DNA of 64,000 nt from Alteromonadaceae bacterium Bs31 (GCA_900177435.1 FXAI01000016.1:13551-77550); one strand, 5' to 3'. Positions 7,685 to 16,795 are shown, counted from the first letter of the stretch. A program made the numbers and translations. Notes: generated by a model not told the origin, from the letters alone.

Positions 7685-8899
7685 TTATTTACATTTAACC
7701 GCCCAGAGCGAGCGCGTAAAAAGAAAAAATACAAACATCGCCACACTGGTTGCGCTTAATACGGTAAAAACAAAATTAAGCGTATACAGTTTAGCAAAAT
7801 GCCCGGTCACAATAGCGCCAAGCGGTGCCATACCAAACAACACAATCTGATAGAGGGACATAACCCTTGCTCGGGTATCTATAGGCACCAATAGTTGAAC
7901 AACCATTCGACAGTGAGTTGCGGAATTACCTGCAACCCATCCCCAAAATACTATTAGCATATAGAGGCCCGTTTCTGTGGGCTGTTTTGAAAGGGCAAAG
8001 CCCAATATCGCGGTATAGAGTAAGCTGAATAGCGCTCCCTGCCCTGGGTAGTCGATTTGCTTCTTAAAAGAAATAATAATGTAGGCACTGAGCATGCCCG
8101 CAATAAAAGCAAACTGAAGCAAGCCATATTGCAAGGCAGTAAATTGATAAACGTCTCTGGCGAGCAGAGGAACAACCACGATATACACACCCAGGTGCAT
8201 GTATCCGTTAAAGCCAATTAAACCAATTAACTGTGCTATTCGGGTGTCTCTCGCAACGACTCGAATCCCCTGCAGAATTTGCTGCAACAGCGACTCCGGT
8301 AATTCCGTTATATGAGCTTTGTCCTTAAGCGCTTCGCTAAAACGTTTTAAGTTCAACATTTGCATTGTCGCCATAAAGCTAAACAATGACTGCACCAGAA
8401 TAACAAACACAAAACCGATGTTGTCCGACAGTGCAGCGACCAGTACGCCCAGGCCCTGCAGGGAAAACTGTACCGAACTCGCCCGTGTAATTTTGGTTTG
8501 CAATCTATGCTCGCTTAACTCTCCAATTACCTTTTCTCTGGAAGGTTGCAGAAAAGCGTTGGCGGTGCCCACCAGGGATGCATAGACAATCAGGCTAAAT
8601 AAGCCTAACTGATTAAACGCCAACAATAGGGCAAGCGAGAGGTAGCAGAAAGTCAGCCCAAGTTGCGCCTTCCAAAGAAGGGTAAACGCTCCACGCTTGT
8701 CGGCCAGGGCACCGGCCACCAGCATAAAGACCAGATTGGGTAATAAACCGGCCGCTTGCACCCAACCCAGGGCGTGACTATCCAGCTGCAATACCGTGAC
8801 GGACAACCAGGCCAGCAAGACCTGATGCACACCTAATGCGAAGGCTGAAGCACCGTGAGCACTAAGAAAAATAAAAATGGGCGTGTTGTTTTTTATCAT
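7685..8899 (-). CDS. MFS transporter (MFS_3 / EntS-like)
   Basis: A 404-residue permease with about twelve hydrophobic segments. The N-terminal half has GWVQAAGLLPNLVFMLVAGA followed by LADKRGA, the cytoplasmic loop 2-3 motif of MFS exporters. The middle NAFLQPSREKVIGEL and the C-terminal SATHCRMVVQLLVPIDTRARV match the MFS_3 group (enterobactin-exporter type). The substrate cannot be told from sequence. The ATG at 8899 is preferred to the TTG two codons upstream. The gene lies just downstream of an amt terminator, so it needs its own promoter or read-through. Confidence 0.85.
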   Translation of the reverse strand: MIKNNTPIFIFLSAHGASAFALGVHQVLLAWLSVTVLQLDSHALGWVQAAGLLPNLVFMLVAGALADKRGAFTLLWKAQLGLTFCYLSLALLLAFNQLGLFSLIVYASLVGTANAFLQPSREKVIGELSEHRLQTKITRASSVQFSLQGLGVLVAALSDNIGFVFVILVQSLFSFMATMQMLNLKRFSEALKDKAHITELPESLLQQILQGIRVVARDTRIAQLIGLIGFNGYMHLGVYIVVVPLLARDVYQFTALQYGLLQFAFIAGMLSAYIIISFKKQIDYPGQGALFSLLYTAILGFALSKQPTETGLYMLIVFWGWVAGNSATHCRMVVQLLVPIDTRARVMSLYQIVLFGMAPLGAIVTGHFAKLYTLNFVFTVLSATSVAMFVFFLFTRSLWAVKCK

Positions 8900-8914
8900 A
8901 GGCAAAATGAAAAA

Positions 8915-8934
8915 GAGCCACCCTTAGGTGGCTC
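8915..8934 (-). terminator. Rho-independent terminator after amt
   Basis: An 8-bp perfect stem GAGCCACC/GGTGGCTC with a 4-base loop, followed on the minus strand by TTTTTCATTTT. It sits 27 bp beyond the amt stop codon and before the MFS start. Confidence 0.85.
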
Positions 8935-8960
8935 TGATGCAAAGTGTTTTTTGTTTAGAC

Positions 8961-10247
8961 TTAGTATTTATAACCCGTCTCTTCGTGCAGTACCAAATCG
9001 AGACCTTGAGTTTCGTCGTCCCTATCCACTCGAATACCACTGGTCAGCATGCCGGTTATCTTCACAATAATAAAGGTGATCACCGCAGTGTAAGCAATAG
9101 TTGCAGCAACACCTATCGCTTGTACACCAAATTGCTGGCTTATAGATTCTATGCCCTCTGCAAAACCAAAACCGGAAAAAACGCCGAGACTGGTGGAAGA
9201 AAATATGCCTGCCATCAATGTACCCAATATGCCACCAACACCATGCACGGGGAATACATCGAGGGAATCATCGATAATCAGCTTACGCTTGATAAACTGG
9301 GTGGCATAGAAGCAGATGACACCCGCCGAAAGGCCAATGACCAGAGCGCCCATAGGCCCAACGAAACCAGAGGCTGGAGTGATAGTACCCAGACCGGCAA
9401 CCATACCGGTGATGATACCCAGTACGCTGGGCTTGCCGAACTTGGACCATTCCATTGTCATCCACGCCAAGGCGCCAGCAGCTGCAGAAATATGAGTGAC
9501 CAGCATGGCCATTGCCGCATCGCCATTGGCCGCCAATGCGCTACCGGCGTTAAAACCAAACCAACCAACCCAGAGCATACCTGCGCCGATTACGCTCATA
9601 GTCATGTTGTGTGGCGGCATCGCTGTCTCAGGGAAGCCTCTGCGGTTGCCAATCATTAATGCAACAACCAGCGCGGCTACACCAGCAGTAATATGCACAA
9701 CAGTTCCGCCGGCAAAATCCAGAAGACCCATGGCCCCGAGCCAGCCGCCGCCCCATACCCAGTGGCAAACAGGTACATAAACCAGCAGTATCCACAGTAC
9801 GGTAAAGACCAGCACAGATGAAAACTTCATGCGCTCGGCGAAAGCACCCACAATAAGAGCGGGAGTAATGATCACGAAGGTCATTTGAAAAATAGCAAAC
9901 AAGGACTCTGGGATATCGCCGAACAAAGTGCCCTTACCTATGCTGGCAAAGAACGCTTTGCTGGTGTCCCCAATCAGCAGGTTACCTTCACCAAAGGCCA
10001 GGCTATAACCGATAATGAGCCAAAGCAAAGAGGCCACACACGCTATAGCGAAGCATTGCATAAGTACTGACAAAACGTTCTTGGTACGCACAAGGCCACC
10101 ATAGAACAGCGCCAGCCCCGGCAAGGTCATAAACAGTACCAATGCTGTGGAAGTAAGTATCCAGGCCGTATTTGCACCGTTTACTTCATCAGCAAAGGCA
10201 ATGCCCGGCATACTAAGCAGTAATACTGCTCGGAGGAAAGATTTCAT
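8961..10247 (-). CDS. amt: Ammonium transporter (Amt/MEP/Rh family)
   Basis: A 428-residue transporter that moves ammonium across the inner membrane as a trimer. A cleavable leader (LLLSMPGIAFADE) is followed by eleven membrane spans. Family motifs are GLALFYGGLVRTKN, the conserved CHWVWGGGWLG with FAGGTVVHITAG holding the first pore His, and DVFPVHGVGGILGTLMAG with the second pore His. AGGAG precedes the ATG. In most proteobacteria amtB pairs with glnK; no P-II gene lies on either side here. Upstream is a 173-bp gap with a weak sigma-54-like element. A strong terminator follows. Confidence 0.95.
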   Translation of the reverse strand: MKSFLRAVLLLSMPGIAFADEVNGANTAWILTSTALVLFMTLPGLALFYGGLVRTKNVLSVLMQCFAIACVASLLWLIIGYSLAFGEGNLLIGDTSKAFFASIGKGTLFGDIPESLFAIFQMTFVIITPALIVGAFAERMKFSSVLVFTVLWILLVYVPVCHWVWGGGWLGAMGLLDFAGGTVVHITAGVAALVVALMIGNRRGFPETAMPPHNMTMSVIGAGMLWVGWFGFNAGSALAANGDAAMAMLVTHISAAAGALAWMTMEWSKFGKPSVLGIITGMVAGLGTITPASGFVGPMGALVIGLSAGVICFYATQFIKRKLIIDDSLDVFPVHGVGGILGTLMAGIFSSTSLGVFSGFGFAEGIESISQQFGVQAIGVAATIAYTAVITFIIVKITGMLTSGIRVDRDDETQGLDLVLHEETGYKY

Positions 10248-10331
10248 TTATCGCTCCTATTTCATCTGTTTTTTATTATTGAGCCTCACCTCACCAAGGG
10301 TGAAGAGAAGAACTCCAGAGTGAATGAGAAT

Positions 10332-10349
10332 GTGCGAAGGTTGCACCCT
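10332..10349 (-). promoter_or_regulatory. Weak candidate sigma-54 promoter of amt
   Basis: On the minus strand the segment reads AGGGTGCAACCTTCGCAC. It keeps the invariant GG (-24) and GC (-12) with exactly 10 bases between, plus the A after GC, but other consensus positions (TGGCAC...TTGC) match poorly. It lies about 85 bases upstream of the amt ATG. Nitrogen-regulated amt genes are often NtrC/sigma-54 dependent, which is the reason for noting it. The match is weak enough to arise by chance. Confidence 0.25.
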
Positions 10350-10420
10350 TGAATCAATAGTATGATTGTTCTCGTTATACCTTTCCGGCTATGCGGAAAG
10401 CGGGGGAAAGATACCACAGC

Positions 10421-12535
10421 CTACCGGGCTTTGTAAGAGAAGCCCTGTTTAACCCTTGTGTGTAAATCAATTAATTTTTCATTTTTACCCTGATAAGCAA
10501 CTTGTTGGTAGAGCTCCACAATTGCACCAAATTCGTGCGCAATATCGGGCCGACTATTTTTCAATCTTTCGTTAAAAGCGAGCAGCGTTTCTCCAGGCTG
10601 GCGATGGAGCCCGCCTTTTTCCAATACTCTTAACACCTGGCGCAGCAGCTTCAGTTCTGGAGCTTGGTTTTTAGCGGGGTGCTTTATTAGGCTAAACACG
10701 TAATAGAGCAGCAACAGAGCACCAATTCCAGCCACAAAAAACAGGCCCAGACGCCAGGGGTCTGTTCCACCCAGATACTTTTTGAAAAAACCGGCCTGCT
10801 GTTCACTGTCATAACCCAATACGCTGGTCTGCCACAGGTAATCCAACTCTTCCATTTTGTTTCTGGCAAGCGACAACCAGCGCAAGGCGTTGATACGTAA
10901 CAAGGCGCCACCCACCATTGAGGCCTCGTCCTCACCAACAGCTTCATGTAATGCTCTCTCTATCCTCAGAGGAGAAACAGCTGAAGTAGGATCAACGCGC
11001 ACCCAGCCCTCTTTCGGCAACCATACTTCAGCCCAGGCGTGCGCGTCCGACTGCCGTACAACCATGTAGCCGCCCTCTTTAACTTCACCTCCCAGGTAAC
11101 CCACCACCACTCTTGCCGGTACACCAGCGGCTCTCATTAAGTACACAAAACTCGAAGCAAAGTGTTCACAGAATCCGCGCTGGGTAGAAAATAAAAACTC
11201 ATCCACAGCGTTTGCCCCCAGCTGCGGCGGTTGAAGCGTATAGGTGAATGATTGGCGATAGAGTGCCAGTGCTCGGTCAATGAGCTCTTGTCCCCTCGCC
11301 CCCTCTTCTCGCCATTGCTTGGCAAGCGCTCTTGCTCGCTCGTTTCCTCGTTCGGGCAAGACAAGGTTACGGCTGATCTGTTTTGAGTTGGGCGCAGTAG
11401 CGCCAATGCGGTAGGACGGTAGCGAAAGAACTTCGTAGGTACTTCGGGTGGCCACAGGTACTGTGTTGACTAATAAAAAATTCGGATTAAAACGAGGCTT
11501 CATGTTTTGCGAAAAAGCCTCAATAGGTGCCATTAACACAAAAAGCCAGTGATAGTTATGGGGCTCCATTAATACACTGTAGTGGTAGGTTTTGTCTTGC
11601 TCGGCCAAGTGTTCAAGGTTGCTTAATTTACCCGTATCACTTTTACTCTTTAATTCCCATTCTTTCATCGGGGATTCTGCAGAGCGAGCGCCAAAGGTGA
11701 CTTGTGACCAATTAGCGCCGAAGCGCTGCCATCGTCGGCCATCGAATTGTTCCATTACTAAACCACGCCAATAACGCTCCCTCGGTGGTGGGAGCGCTGC
11801 GGTTTTAAATGTGGCTCGAAATACAATGTCATCCGACTGAATTAACCGGCTAAAATCCCCCGGAGACATAGTCTCACTGAAGCCCGTTTTTGCAGCCCCC
11901 TGCATGGATGGCACCGCCCAGAACTGCCCGAGGCGTGGCATTAACAAAAAAAGTATCAGCATGACGGGCACTGCTTTCAAAAGCAGCATAAAGGCGTCTC
12001 GAACTTGCTTGAACGGGGATAAAGCACGATGCTGAAAAACAGACTGGAGCGCTGCCAGCAACACGACACAAGAAAGTACGGCGTAAAGGCTCATTCTAAA
12101 GGTTTGTGACAGTAATAGTTGTGCCGCAACGGCAACAAAGCCAATATATAAAACCACCAGCACATCTACACGGCGGCGTACTTCCACCAATTTCAAAACA
12201 AAAGATAAGAGTAAAAAGCCGATCATCGGCTCTACACTCACACTGCCGCCAAAACTCCAATAGAGGCCTGCAACCCCCGCAAGGCCTATACAGAGCTTTA
12301 ATACATTGCCGGGATAAGGCCAGACACCGCGATAAATTTGTATGCGCGTAATAATCGCGAACAGCCAAATCGCCAACAACCACAGCGGCATAAATAAAAA
12401 TAAAGGAAGTATGGACACGCCCTGAGCGACAAAAATCCAGCCGAGGGAATTTCGGCTAACACTGTTCGAGGCAAATTTGCCAGCACTGCTACCGCTATAA
12501 CTTTGAGCCCCCTGAGAGGCGGATTGCGTAGTCAC
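10421..12535 (-). CDS. tgpA: TgpA-type membrane transglutaminase (DUF3488-transglutaminase-DUF4129)
   Basis: A 704-residue inner-membrane protein. The N-terminal 210 residues hold about six membrane helices (DUF3488). A periplasmic transglutaminase-like domain covers about residues 380-530 with the Cys-His-Asp triad in RGFCEHFASSFVYLMRAAGV, QSDAHAWAEVW and GWVRVDPTSAV. One further helix near 595-615 (LFFVAGIGALLLLYYVFSL) precedes a cytoplasmic DUF4129 tail. P. aeruginosa TgpA is essential or growth-related in that species; the substrate is unknown. It is the last gene of a moxR-DUF58-tgpA operon, 3 bp after DUF58, the standard arrangement. Confidence 0.93.
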   Translation of the reverse strand: MTTQSASQGAQSYSGSSAGKFASNSVSRNSLGWIFVAQGVSILPLFLFMPLWLLAIWLFAIITRIQIYRGVWPYPGNVLKLCIGLAGVAGLYWSFGGSVSVEPMIGFLLLSFVLKLVEVRRRVDVLVVLYIGFVAVAAQLLLSQTFRMSLYAVLSCVVLLAALQSVFQHRALSPFKQVRDAFMLLLKAVPVMLILFLLMPRLGQFWAVPSMQGAAKTGFSETMSPGDFSRLIQSDDIVFRATFKTAALPPPRERYWRGLVMEQFDGRRWQRFGANWSQVTFGARSAESPMKEWELKSKSDTGKLSNLEHLAEQDKTYHYSVLMEPHNYHWLFVLMAPIEAFSQNMKPRFNPNFLLVNTVPVATRSTYEVLSLPSYRIGATAPNSKQISRNLVLPERGNERARALAKQWREEGARGQELIDRALALYRQSFTYTLQPPQLGANAVDEFLFSTQRGFCEHFASSFVYLMRAAGVPARVVVGYLGGEVKEGGYMVVRQSDAHAWAEVWLPKEGWVRVDPTSAVSPLRIERALHEAVGEDEASMVGGALLRINALRWLSLARNKMEELDYLWQTSVLGYDSEQQAGFFKKYLGGTDPWRLGLFFVAGIGALLLLYYVFSLIKHPAKNQAPELKLLRQVLRVLEKGGLHRQPGETLLAFNERLKNSRPDIAHEFGAIVELYQQVAYQGKNEKLIDLHTRVKQGFSYKAR

Positions 12536-12538
12536 TTA

Positions 12539-13543
12539 TCAACCCTCAAACTGTGCTAAAGCTTCGAGCACTTCCCGGCGATGATTTTCCCCTAGATTTG
12601 GCTCAATAATTTTTCCGGGAAGATCAATACCAAAAAACTCATCTGCCTGACTAAACTTTAAGGCCCAATAACACATTACAGAAAGCTTTAATTCGGGGTC
12701 ACTTAAAGGTATATCCCTGTACACCAGCCATTTTTCCTGAGACACATTCTGGCTGAACTCCTTAACATATAGGCCTTTCTCCTGGGCATAAGCCTTCCAG
12801 GCAATTTGTTTTATCGCATCCCCCGGGGTATATTCCTTGAAACCGCCAAAATCCTCACCTCCCGAAACAGGATGTTCACCCTCTCCTTCTGAGTCCGCTT
12901 GCAGTGAACCGGCCAACGAATATTCCATCGGTGCTGGATAAACCAAGCTGGCAATATCCCAATTTAACCAGGACCAGCAACGCAAAATACCAAGTGGAAA
13001 ATAACTCTGAATCAACATGCGGCCAGGGCTCAGCCAACCCCGTCGCAGAGCCTGTTTTGGTACGCTTACCTTTACGGCCTCATCGGGGCTTACATCGATA
13101 TTCGCCACGAAGTCATCCGCTATTTGCCATGCAATTTCCAGGCTTTCCGCAAAACGTTTAGAGCGTGTAGAGAGTTTGAAAACAAATTCCACATCTTCAC
13201 CAGCAAATGCTGGCGAGGCGCCCACATATTCAAGGCTCAATTCAGATAAATTACTGTGGGTTTGCAATATGGTTACAACAAAGACACTGGTCAACAAAAA
13301 GGCCAGCGCCAAAATTAAATTATTCTGATAATTTGTACCGATTAACCACAGCAGCACCAGTACGCTGATTAATGCAAAACCCCGCCGGGAAGGAAAAATA
13401 TATAATTTTTTACGATTGAGCAGGTGCTGATTTGCACTGGGGTTGCGCTTATCGATAAAACGAAAAAAGCGCTCCTGAAAAAAACGCGCTACCGCGTTAG
13501 CGCGCGGCGGAGTAGTGGAAGGTTGGCCTGCCGGGCTTCTCAT
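12539..13543 (-). CDS. DUF58 domain protein
   Basis: 334 residues. Two membrane helices at about 53-90 (RRGFALISVLVLLWLIG, NLILALAFLLTSVFVVTIL) lead into a region rich in beta strands. The DUF58 motif follows near residue 225, reading GEHPVSGGEDFGGFKEYTPG and then DAIKQIAWKAYAQEKGLYVKE, and it carries the von Willebrand-like start. DUF58 proteins act with MoxR ATPases and transglutaminases as presumed chaperone or metal-insertion systems. The biochemical role here is not known. It lies 5 bp after moxR and 3 bp before tgpA. Confidence 0.9.
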   Translation of the reverse strand: MRSPAGQPSTTPPRANAVARFFQERFFRFIDKRNPSANQHLLNRKKLYIFPSRRGFALISVLVLLWLIGTNYQNNLILALAFLLTSVFVVTILQTHSNLSELSLEYVGASPAFAGEDVEFVFKLSTRSKRFAESLEIAWQIADDFVANIDVSPDEAVKVSVPKQALRRGWLSPGRMLIQSYFPLGILRCWSWLNWDIASLVYPAPMEYSLAGSLQADSEGEGEHPVSGGEDFGGFKEYTPGDAIKQIAWKAYAQEKGLYVKEFSQNVSQEKWLVYRDIPLSDPELKLSVMCYWALKFSQADEFFGIDLPGKIIEPNLGENHRREVLEALAQFEG

Positions 13544-13548
13544 CGTAT

Positions 13549-14487
13549 TTACGATGCGGCCAGCACATCAACACTCGTTAACAGATGGTCTACCAGCGAA
13601 CGGCGTTTTTCCAGCTTTCCATTAACTCCGTGAGAGTGAACCCCTCTCACCCGGTGCCCTACCACAGAAGGCATCACCTGCTGAATATCATCCGGCAACA
13701 AGTGCTCGCGACCATTTAAAAGCGCCCAGGCTTTACCGGCTCTTAGCCAAGCCATTGCTCCTCTGGGCGACAGACCATAACTGAAGCTTTCATCACTGCG
13801 GGTAAAGTCCACCAGGCGTTGAAGGTAATCGAGTAATTGATCAGTCGCATTCACTTCGTCTACCAGGGCTTGCAACTGAGCCAGCTTGGGTAAATCAATA
13901 ACCGGCTCCATTTGCTGTAAACGCTTGCGAGGGTCAACCCCTTTGAACAACTGTTGTTCTGTCGCCCTGTTGGGGTAGCCCAATGTAATACGCATTAAAA
14001 AACGGTCTAACTGCGATTCAGGCAAGGGATAAGTACCCGCCTGACTCAAGGGGTTTTGTGTAGCAATAACAAAAAACGGTTCAGGCAGTGGTCGGGTTTG
14101 CCCTTCGATGGTGACTTGCCGCTCTTCCATCGCCTCCAGTAATGCGCTCTGTGTTTTTGGCGTGGTTCTATTAATTTCATCCGCCAATAACACCTGGGTA
14201 AATATGGGGCCCTTTAAAAATTTAAAGCTGGAGCTCTCTCGATTAAAAATTGCCGCACCGAGAATATCAGCAGGTAGCAAGTCGCTAGTGAATTGAACGC
14301 GTTCATATTCCAGACCAAGAACACGTGCCAGGCACTGTGCCAAGGTGGTTTTACCCATTCCTGGCAGATCTTCTATCAATAAATGCCCATGAGCCAAAAG
14401 GCAGGTTACCGCCAATTTAACTTCCACCTCTTTACCAAGCAGAACTTGACCGACACTATTAATTATTTGCTGGATCATTAAATTCAT
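13549..14487 (-). CDS. MoxR-family AAA+ ATPase
   Basis: 312 residues. The AAA+ core has Walker A in DLPGMGKTTLAQCLARVLG (about residue 40), Walker B in VLLADEINRTTPKTQSALL with the MoxR sensor FVIATQNPLSQAGTYPLPES, and the RFLMRITLGYP segment. The C-terminal lid has GLSPRGAMAWLRAGKAWALL and VVGHRV. MoxR ATPases work with VWA/DUF58 partners to remodel or mature proteins. It is first in the operon with DUF58 and tgpA. Thirty bp upstream lies the VanZ-like gene on the same strand, so a longer transcript is possible. Confidence 0.93.
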   Translation of the reverse strand: MNLMIQQIINSVGQVLLGKEVEVKLAVTCLLAHGHLLIEDLPGMGKTTLAQCLARVLGLEYERVQFTSDLLPADILGAAIFNRESSSFKFLKGPIFTQVLLADEINRTTPKTQSALLEAMEERQVTIEGQTRPLPEPFFVIATQNPLSQAGTYPLPESQLDRFLMRITLGYPNRATEQQLFKGVDPRKRLQQMEPVIDLPKLAQLQALVDEVNATDQLLDYLQRLVDFTRSDESFSYGLSPRGAMAWLRAGKAWALLNGREHLLPDDIQQVMPSVVGHRVRGVHSHGVNGKLEKRRSLVDHLLTSVDVLAAS

Positions 14488-14517
14488 AGTTGGCGTTACC
14501 TGTCAGGGAAATTGCGG

Positions 14518-15501
14518 TCACTCGGAAGGGTGTAACTGTATATTGTCTAAATACAGCTCTCGCGGTGCTTTCAACTTATAAGAATAGAACATCACGGCGC
14601 GAATGCGCTTCATATTCATCTCTCGTCCTTTCGGTGCCTGTTCTACTGCGGACAAAGGAAATTCAATAAGATTGTAACCCGGCGCAAGTTTCACTGTTTT
14701 GTTGAAGCGATCGCGGTGTTTGAGGTTGTGTTGCTGGTCGTGAACGCGCACGACAATTTTCACTGTATGCTCCGCTGGGTTGTATGCCTCAAAGCTTAAG
14801 GCCTTAAAACCTGTCCAATCTCGCTCAACCTCTCTGATTTCAACCCCGGGCCACGGAGCTGGCTGCATTTGAACTCTAAGCACTTTTGTCTGATTGTTTT
14901 GCCAGGTGTTGGGGGCGTCAACCACGCTAAGCGCTGCTCCAGACATGGGGATAAAGTACTGGTTAAGCCAATAGTCATCGAAGTCGGCAATTAGAGGGAA
15001 GGCTTTACTCCGAACACTTTGTGCCACAGCAAGCTTGAAGGGTTTGCTCAAGCTGACGGCAATCAGTACCGCACTTATAGACAGCAGCAGTACTCGAACA
15101 CGCTTTCGCCGAGCATAGATCGCCTGGTAAAGAGACAAGCCGGCCAAAGTACCCAGCATATCCATACTAAAATCAAACCAACTGGCCTGCCGGCCCACCT
15201 TGCTTTGTAATATTTCAACCGCAGCGCCGAAACTAAGGCTAATGGCTGCAGCAAGGATTGAGGTCTTTAATTTTGCTTGCTGCTTCAACAAGCGATGGAT
15301 AATCAGCGCAAGGCAGAGTGTAAGAGCGAGGAAAACAAGCGAATGCCCAGAGTCGTGCAGCGTCACCCAGAAATAACTTTTGCCGGGTAAGTGATAGAAG
15401 AACAACAGCCAGGTATTTGCTAGCAGTACAATAAGAATTAAGGCCAGCAGAAGATAGCTACGCGGTATACCTGCGAACGAAGTACGCTGAAAATTGTGCA
15501 A
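14518..15501 (-). CDS. VanZ-like membrane protein fused to a beta-sandwich (carbohydrate-binding-like) domain
   Basis: 327 residues. The N-terminal 155 hold about four membrane helices and the VanZ motifs HDSGHSLVFLALTLCLALI and SFGAAVEILQSKVGRQASWF-DFSMDMLGTLAG. From about residue 170 a soluble part follows, ending in strands typical of galactose-binding-like folds: LSFEAYNPAEHTVKIVVRVH, GYNLIEFPLSAV and ELYLDNIQLHP. This C-terminal part resembles carbohydrate-binding or CIA30-type modules; that is a pattern judgement only. The frame begins with TTG at 15501, and no ATG or GTG occurs early enough to include the first helix. The start lies inside a possible hairpin with the end of metZ. Function unknown. 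Confidence 0.72.
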   Translation of the reverse strand: MHNFQRTSFAGIPRSYLLLALILIVLLANTWLLFFYHLPGKSYFWVTLHDSGHSLVFLALTLCLALIIHRLLKQQAKLKTSILAAAISLSFGAAVEILQSKVGRQASWFDFSMDMLGTLAGLSLYQAIYARRKRVRVLLLSISAVLIAVSLSKPFKLAVAQSVRSKAFPLIADFDDYWLNQYFIPMSGAALSVVDAPNTWQNNQTKVLRVQMQPAPWPGVEIREVERDWTGFKALSFEAYNPAEHTVKIVVRVHDQQHNLKHRDRFNKTVKLAPGYNLIEFPLSAVEQAPKGREMNMKRIRAVMFYSYKLKAPRELYLDNIQLHPSE

Positions 15502-15545
15502 GCAAGGGCCCCCAGTGGTTCCCTCCCATTGGGGAGGGCTTGCTT
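15500..15545 (-). other. Imperfect hairpin spanning the metZ stop and the VanZ-gene start
   Basis: AAGCAAG at one end pairs with CTTGCTT at the other (7 bp), and an inner CCCTCCC/GGGAGGG stem (7 bp) lies between. On the minus strand the element starts at the metZ stop codon and closes over the TTG start of the VanZ-like gene. There is no following T-run, so it is not a clear terminator; it could limit initiation of the downstream gene. Confidence 0.45.
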
Positions 15546-16737
15546 ATAGCTGGCTTAAACCGCGATCCAGATCTTTTTGAATATCAACCAGAGATTCCAG
15601 ACCAACAGCCACGCGAATCAGATTATCACTAATACCTGCCGCCGCTTTTTCTTCATCAGCTAGCCGCCCATGGGTGGTGGTGGCAGGATGAACGATGGTT
15701 GTTTTTACGTCGCCCAGATTAGCAGTGTGGGACAAAATTCGTGTGGCATCGATCACTTTCCATGCCTCTGCCCGCCCGCCTTTCACACGAAAAGAAAGTA
15801 CGCCGCCAAAAGCACTTTGCTGTTTCTTCGCCAGCTGATGAAAAGGATGATCCTCCAAACCGCCGTAAAACACGTGCTCTACGGAAGCCTGTTCGGTGAG
15901 CCACTGGGCCAATTGCAGCGCATTGGCTGAATGCGCTTCCATACGCAAACGCAAAGTCTCCAGGCCTTTAAGAAACACCCAGGCGTTAAAGGGGCTCATG
16001 CTTGGACCACAGGTACGCACGAAGCCCAGTACATCGTCCATTTGTTCCTTTCGCCCAACGACCGCACCGCCAAGGCAACGACCCTGACCATCCAGATATT
16101 TGGTGGCAGAGTGGATAACAATATCTGCACCCAAAGCAAGCGGCTGCTGCAAAGCGGGCGTGCAGAAACAATTGTCGATAAGTAACAAACTATTATTGTT
16201 GTGCGCAAGATCTGCCAAACGGGAGATATCTGCCACGTCACTCAAGGGGTTAGACGGCGTTTCCGCAAAAAGCATACGGGTTTTGCTGCCTACAGCAGCT
16301 TGCCATTCAGAAAAATCACTGAGTGCAACCAGGCTTACCTCAACGCCAAATTTTTGCAGGTACTTGGTAAATAACATTGTGGTGGTGCCAAACACGCTGC
16401 GAGAACACACCACATGATCACCCGCCTTCAGTAAAGCCATGCAGGTACTTAGGATGGCGGCCATACCAGAAGCAGTGCCCACCGCAGCTTCGGCGCCTTC
16501 CAGTGCCGCAATGCGTTGTTCAAAGTTACGTACCGTAGGATTGGTATAGCGCGAATACACGTTGCCAGACTGTTCACCGGAGAAACGGGCTGCGGCTTCT
16601 GCTGCAGAGCTAAACACATAGCTGGAGGTGGTGTAGATGGGCTCACAATGCTCACCCTCAACACCGCGCTGCTGCCCTGCTCTTATAGCAAGGGTGTCCA
16701 GCTCAGCATCCGCAAGGTAATCAAAAGAGTCGGTCAT
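15544..16737 (-). CDS. metZ: O-succinylhomoserine sulfhydrylase
   Basis: MetZ makes homocysteine from O-succinylhomoserine and sulfide, a PLP-dependent step of methionine synthesis. The 397-residue product is a Cys/Met-metabolism type I aminotransferase-fold enzyme. Visible are YSRYTNPTVRNFEQRIAALE, the cofactor region ATASGMAAI-type GTASGMAAILSTCMALL, AETPSNPLSDV, IDNCFCTPALQQPL, and the PLP lysine in HSATKYLDGQGR. The C-terminus has SHTANLGDVKTTIVHPATTTH. The ATG at 16737 is taken rather than the in-frame TTG at 16758, which has a pyrimidine-rich leader. It follows purF by about 58 bp in the conserved cvpA-purF-metZ order; choice of MetZ over MetB/MetC rests on this context. Confidence 0.9.
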   Translation of the reverse strand: MTDSFDYLADAELDTLAIRAGQQRGVEGEHCEPIYTTSSYVFSSAAEAAARFSGEQSGNVYSRYTNPTVRNFEQRIAALEGAEAAVGTASGMAAILSTCMALLKAGDHVVCSRSVFGTTTMLFTKYLQKFGVEVSLVALSDFSEWQAAVGSKTRMLFAETPSNPLSDVADISRLADLAHNNNSLLLIDNCFCTPALQQPLALGADIVIHSATKYLDGQGRCLGGAVVGRKEQMDDVLGFVRTCGPSMSPFNAWVFLKGLETLRLRMEAHSANALQLAQWLTEQASVEHVFYGGLEDHPFHQLAKKQQSAFGGVLSFRVKGGRAEAWKVIDATRILSHTANLGDVKTTIVHPATTTHGRLADEEKAAAGISDNLIRVAVGLESLVDIQKDLDRGLSQL

Positions 16738-16795
16738 TACGTCATATTCCGAAGTCAATATTAAGGGAGCGTGATAGTAGTACCAGCGGCGTGAA

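Noticed and set aside
8928-9659. 243-residue plus-strand ORF antisense to amt
   Set aside because: Composition is Cys/His/Asn-rich and irregular; the opposite strand encodes a full ammonium transporter.
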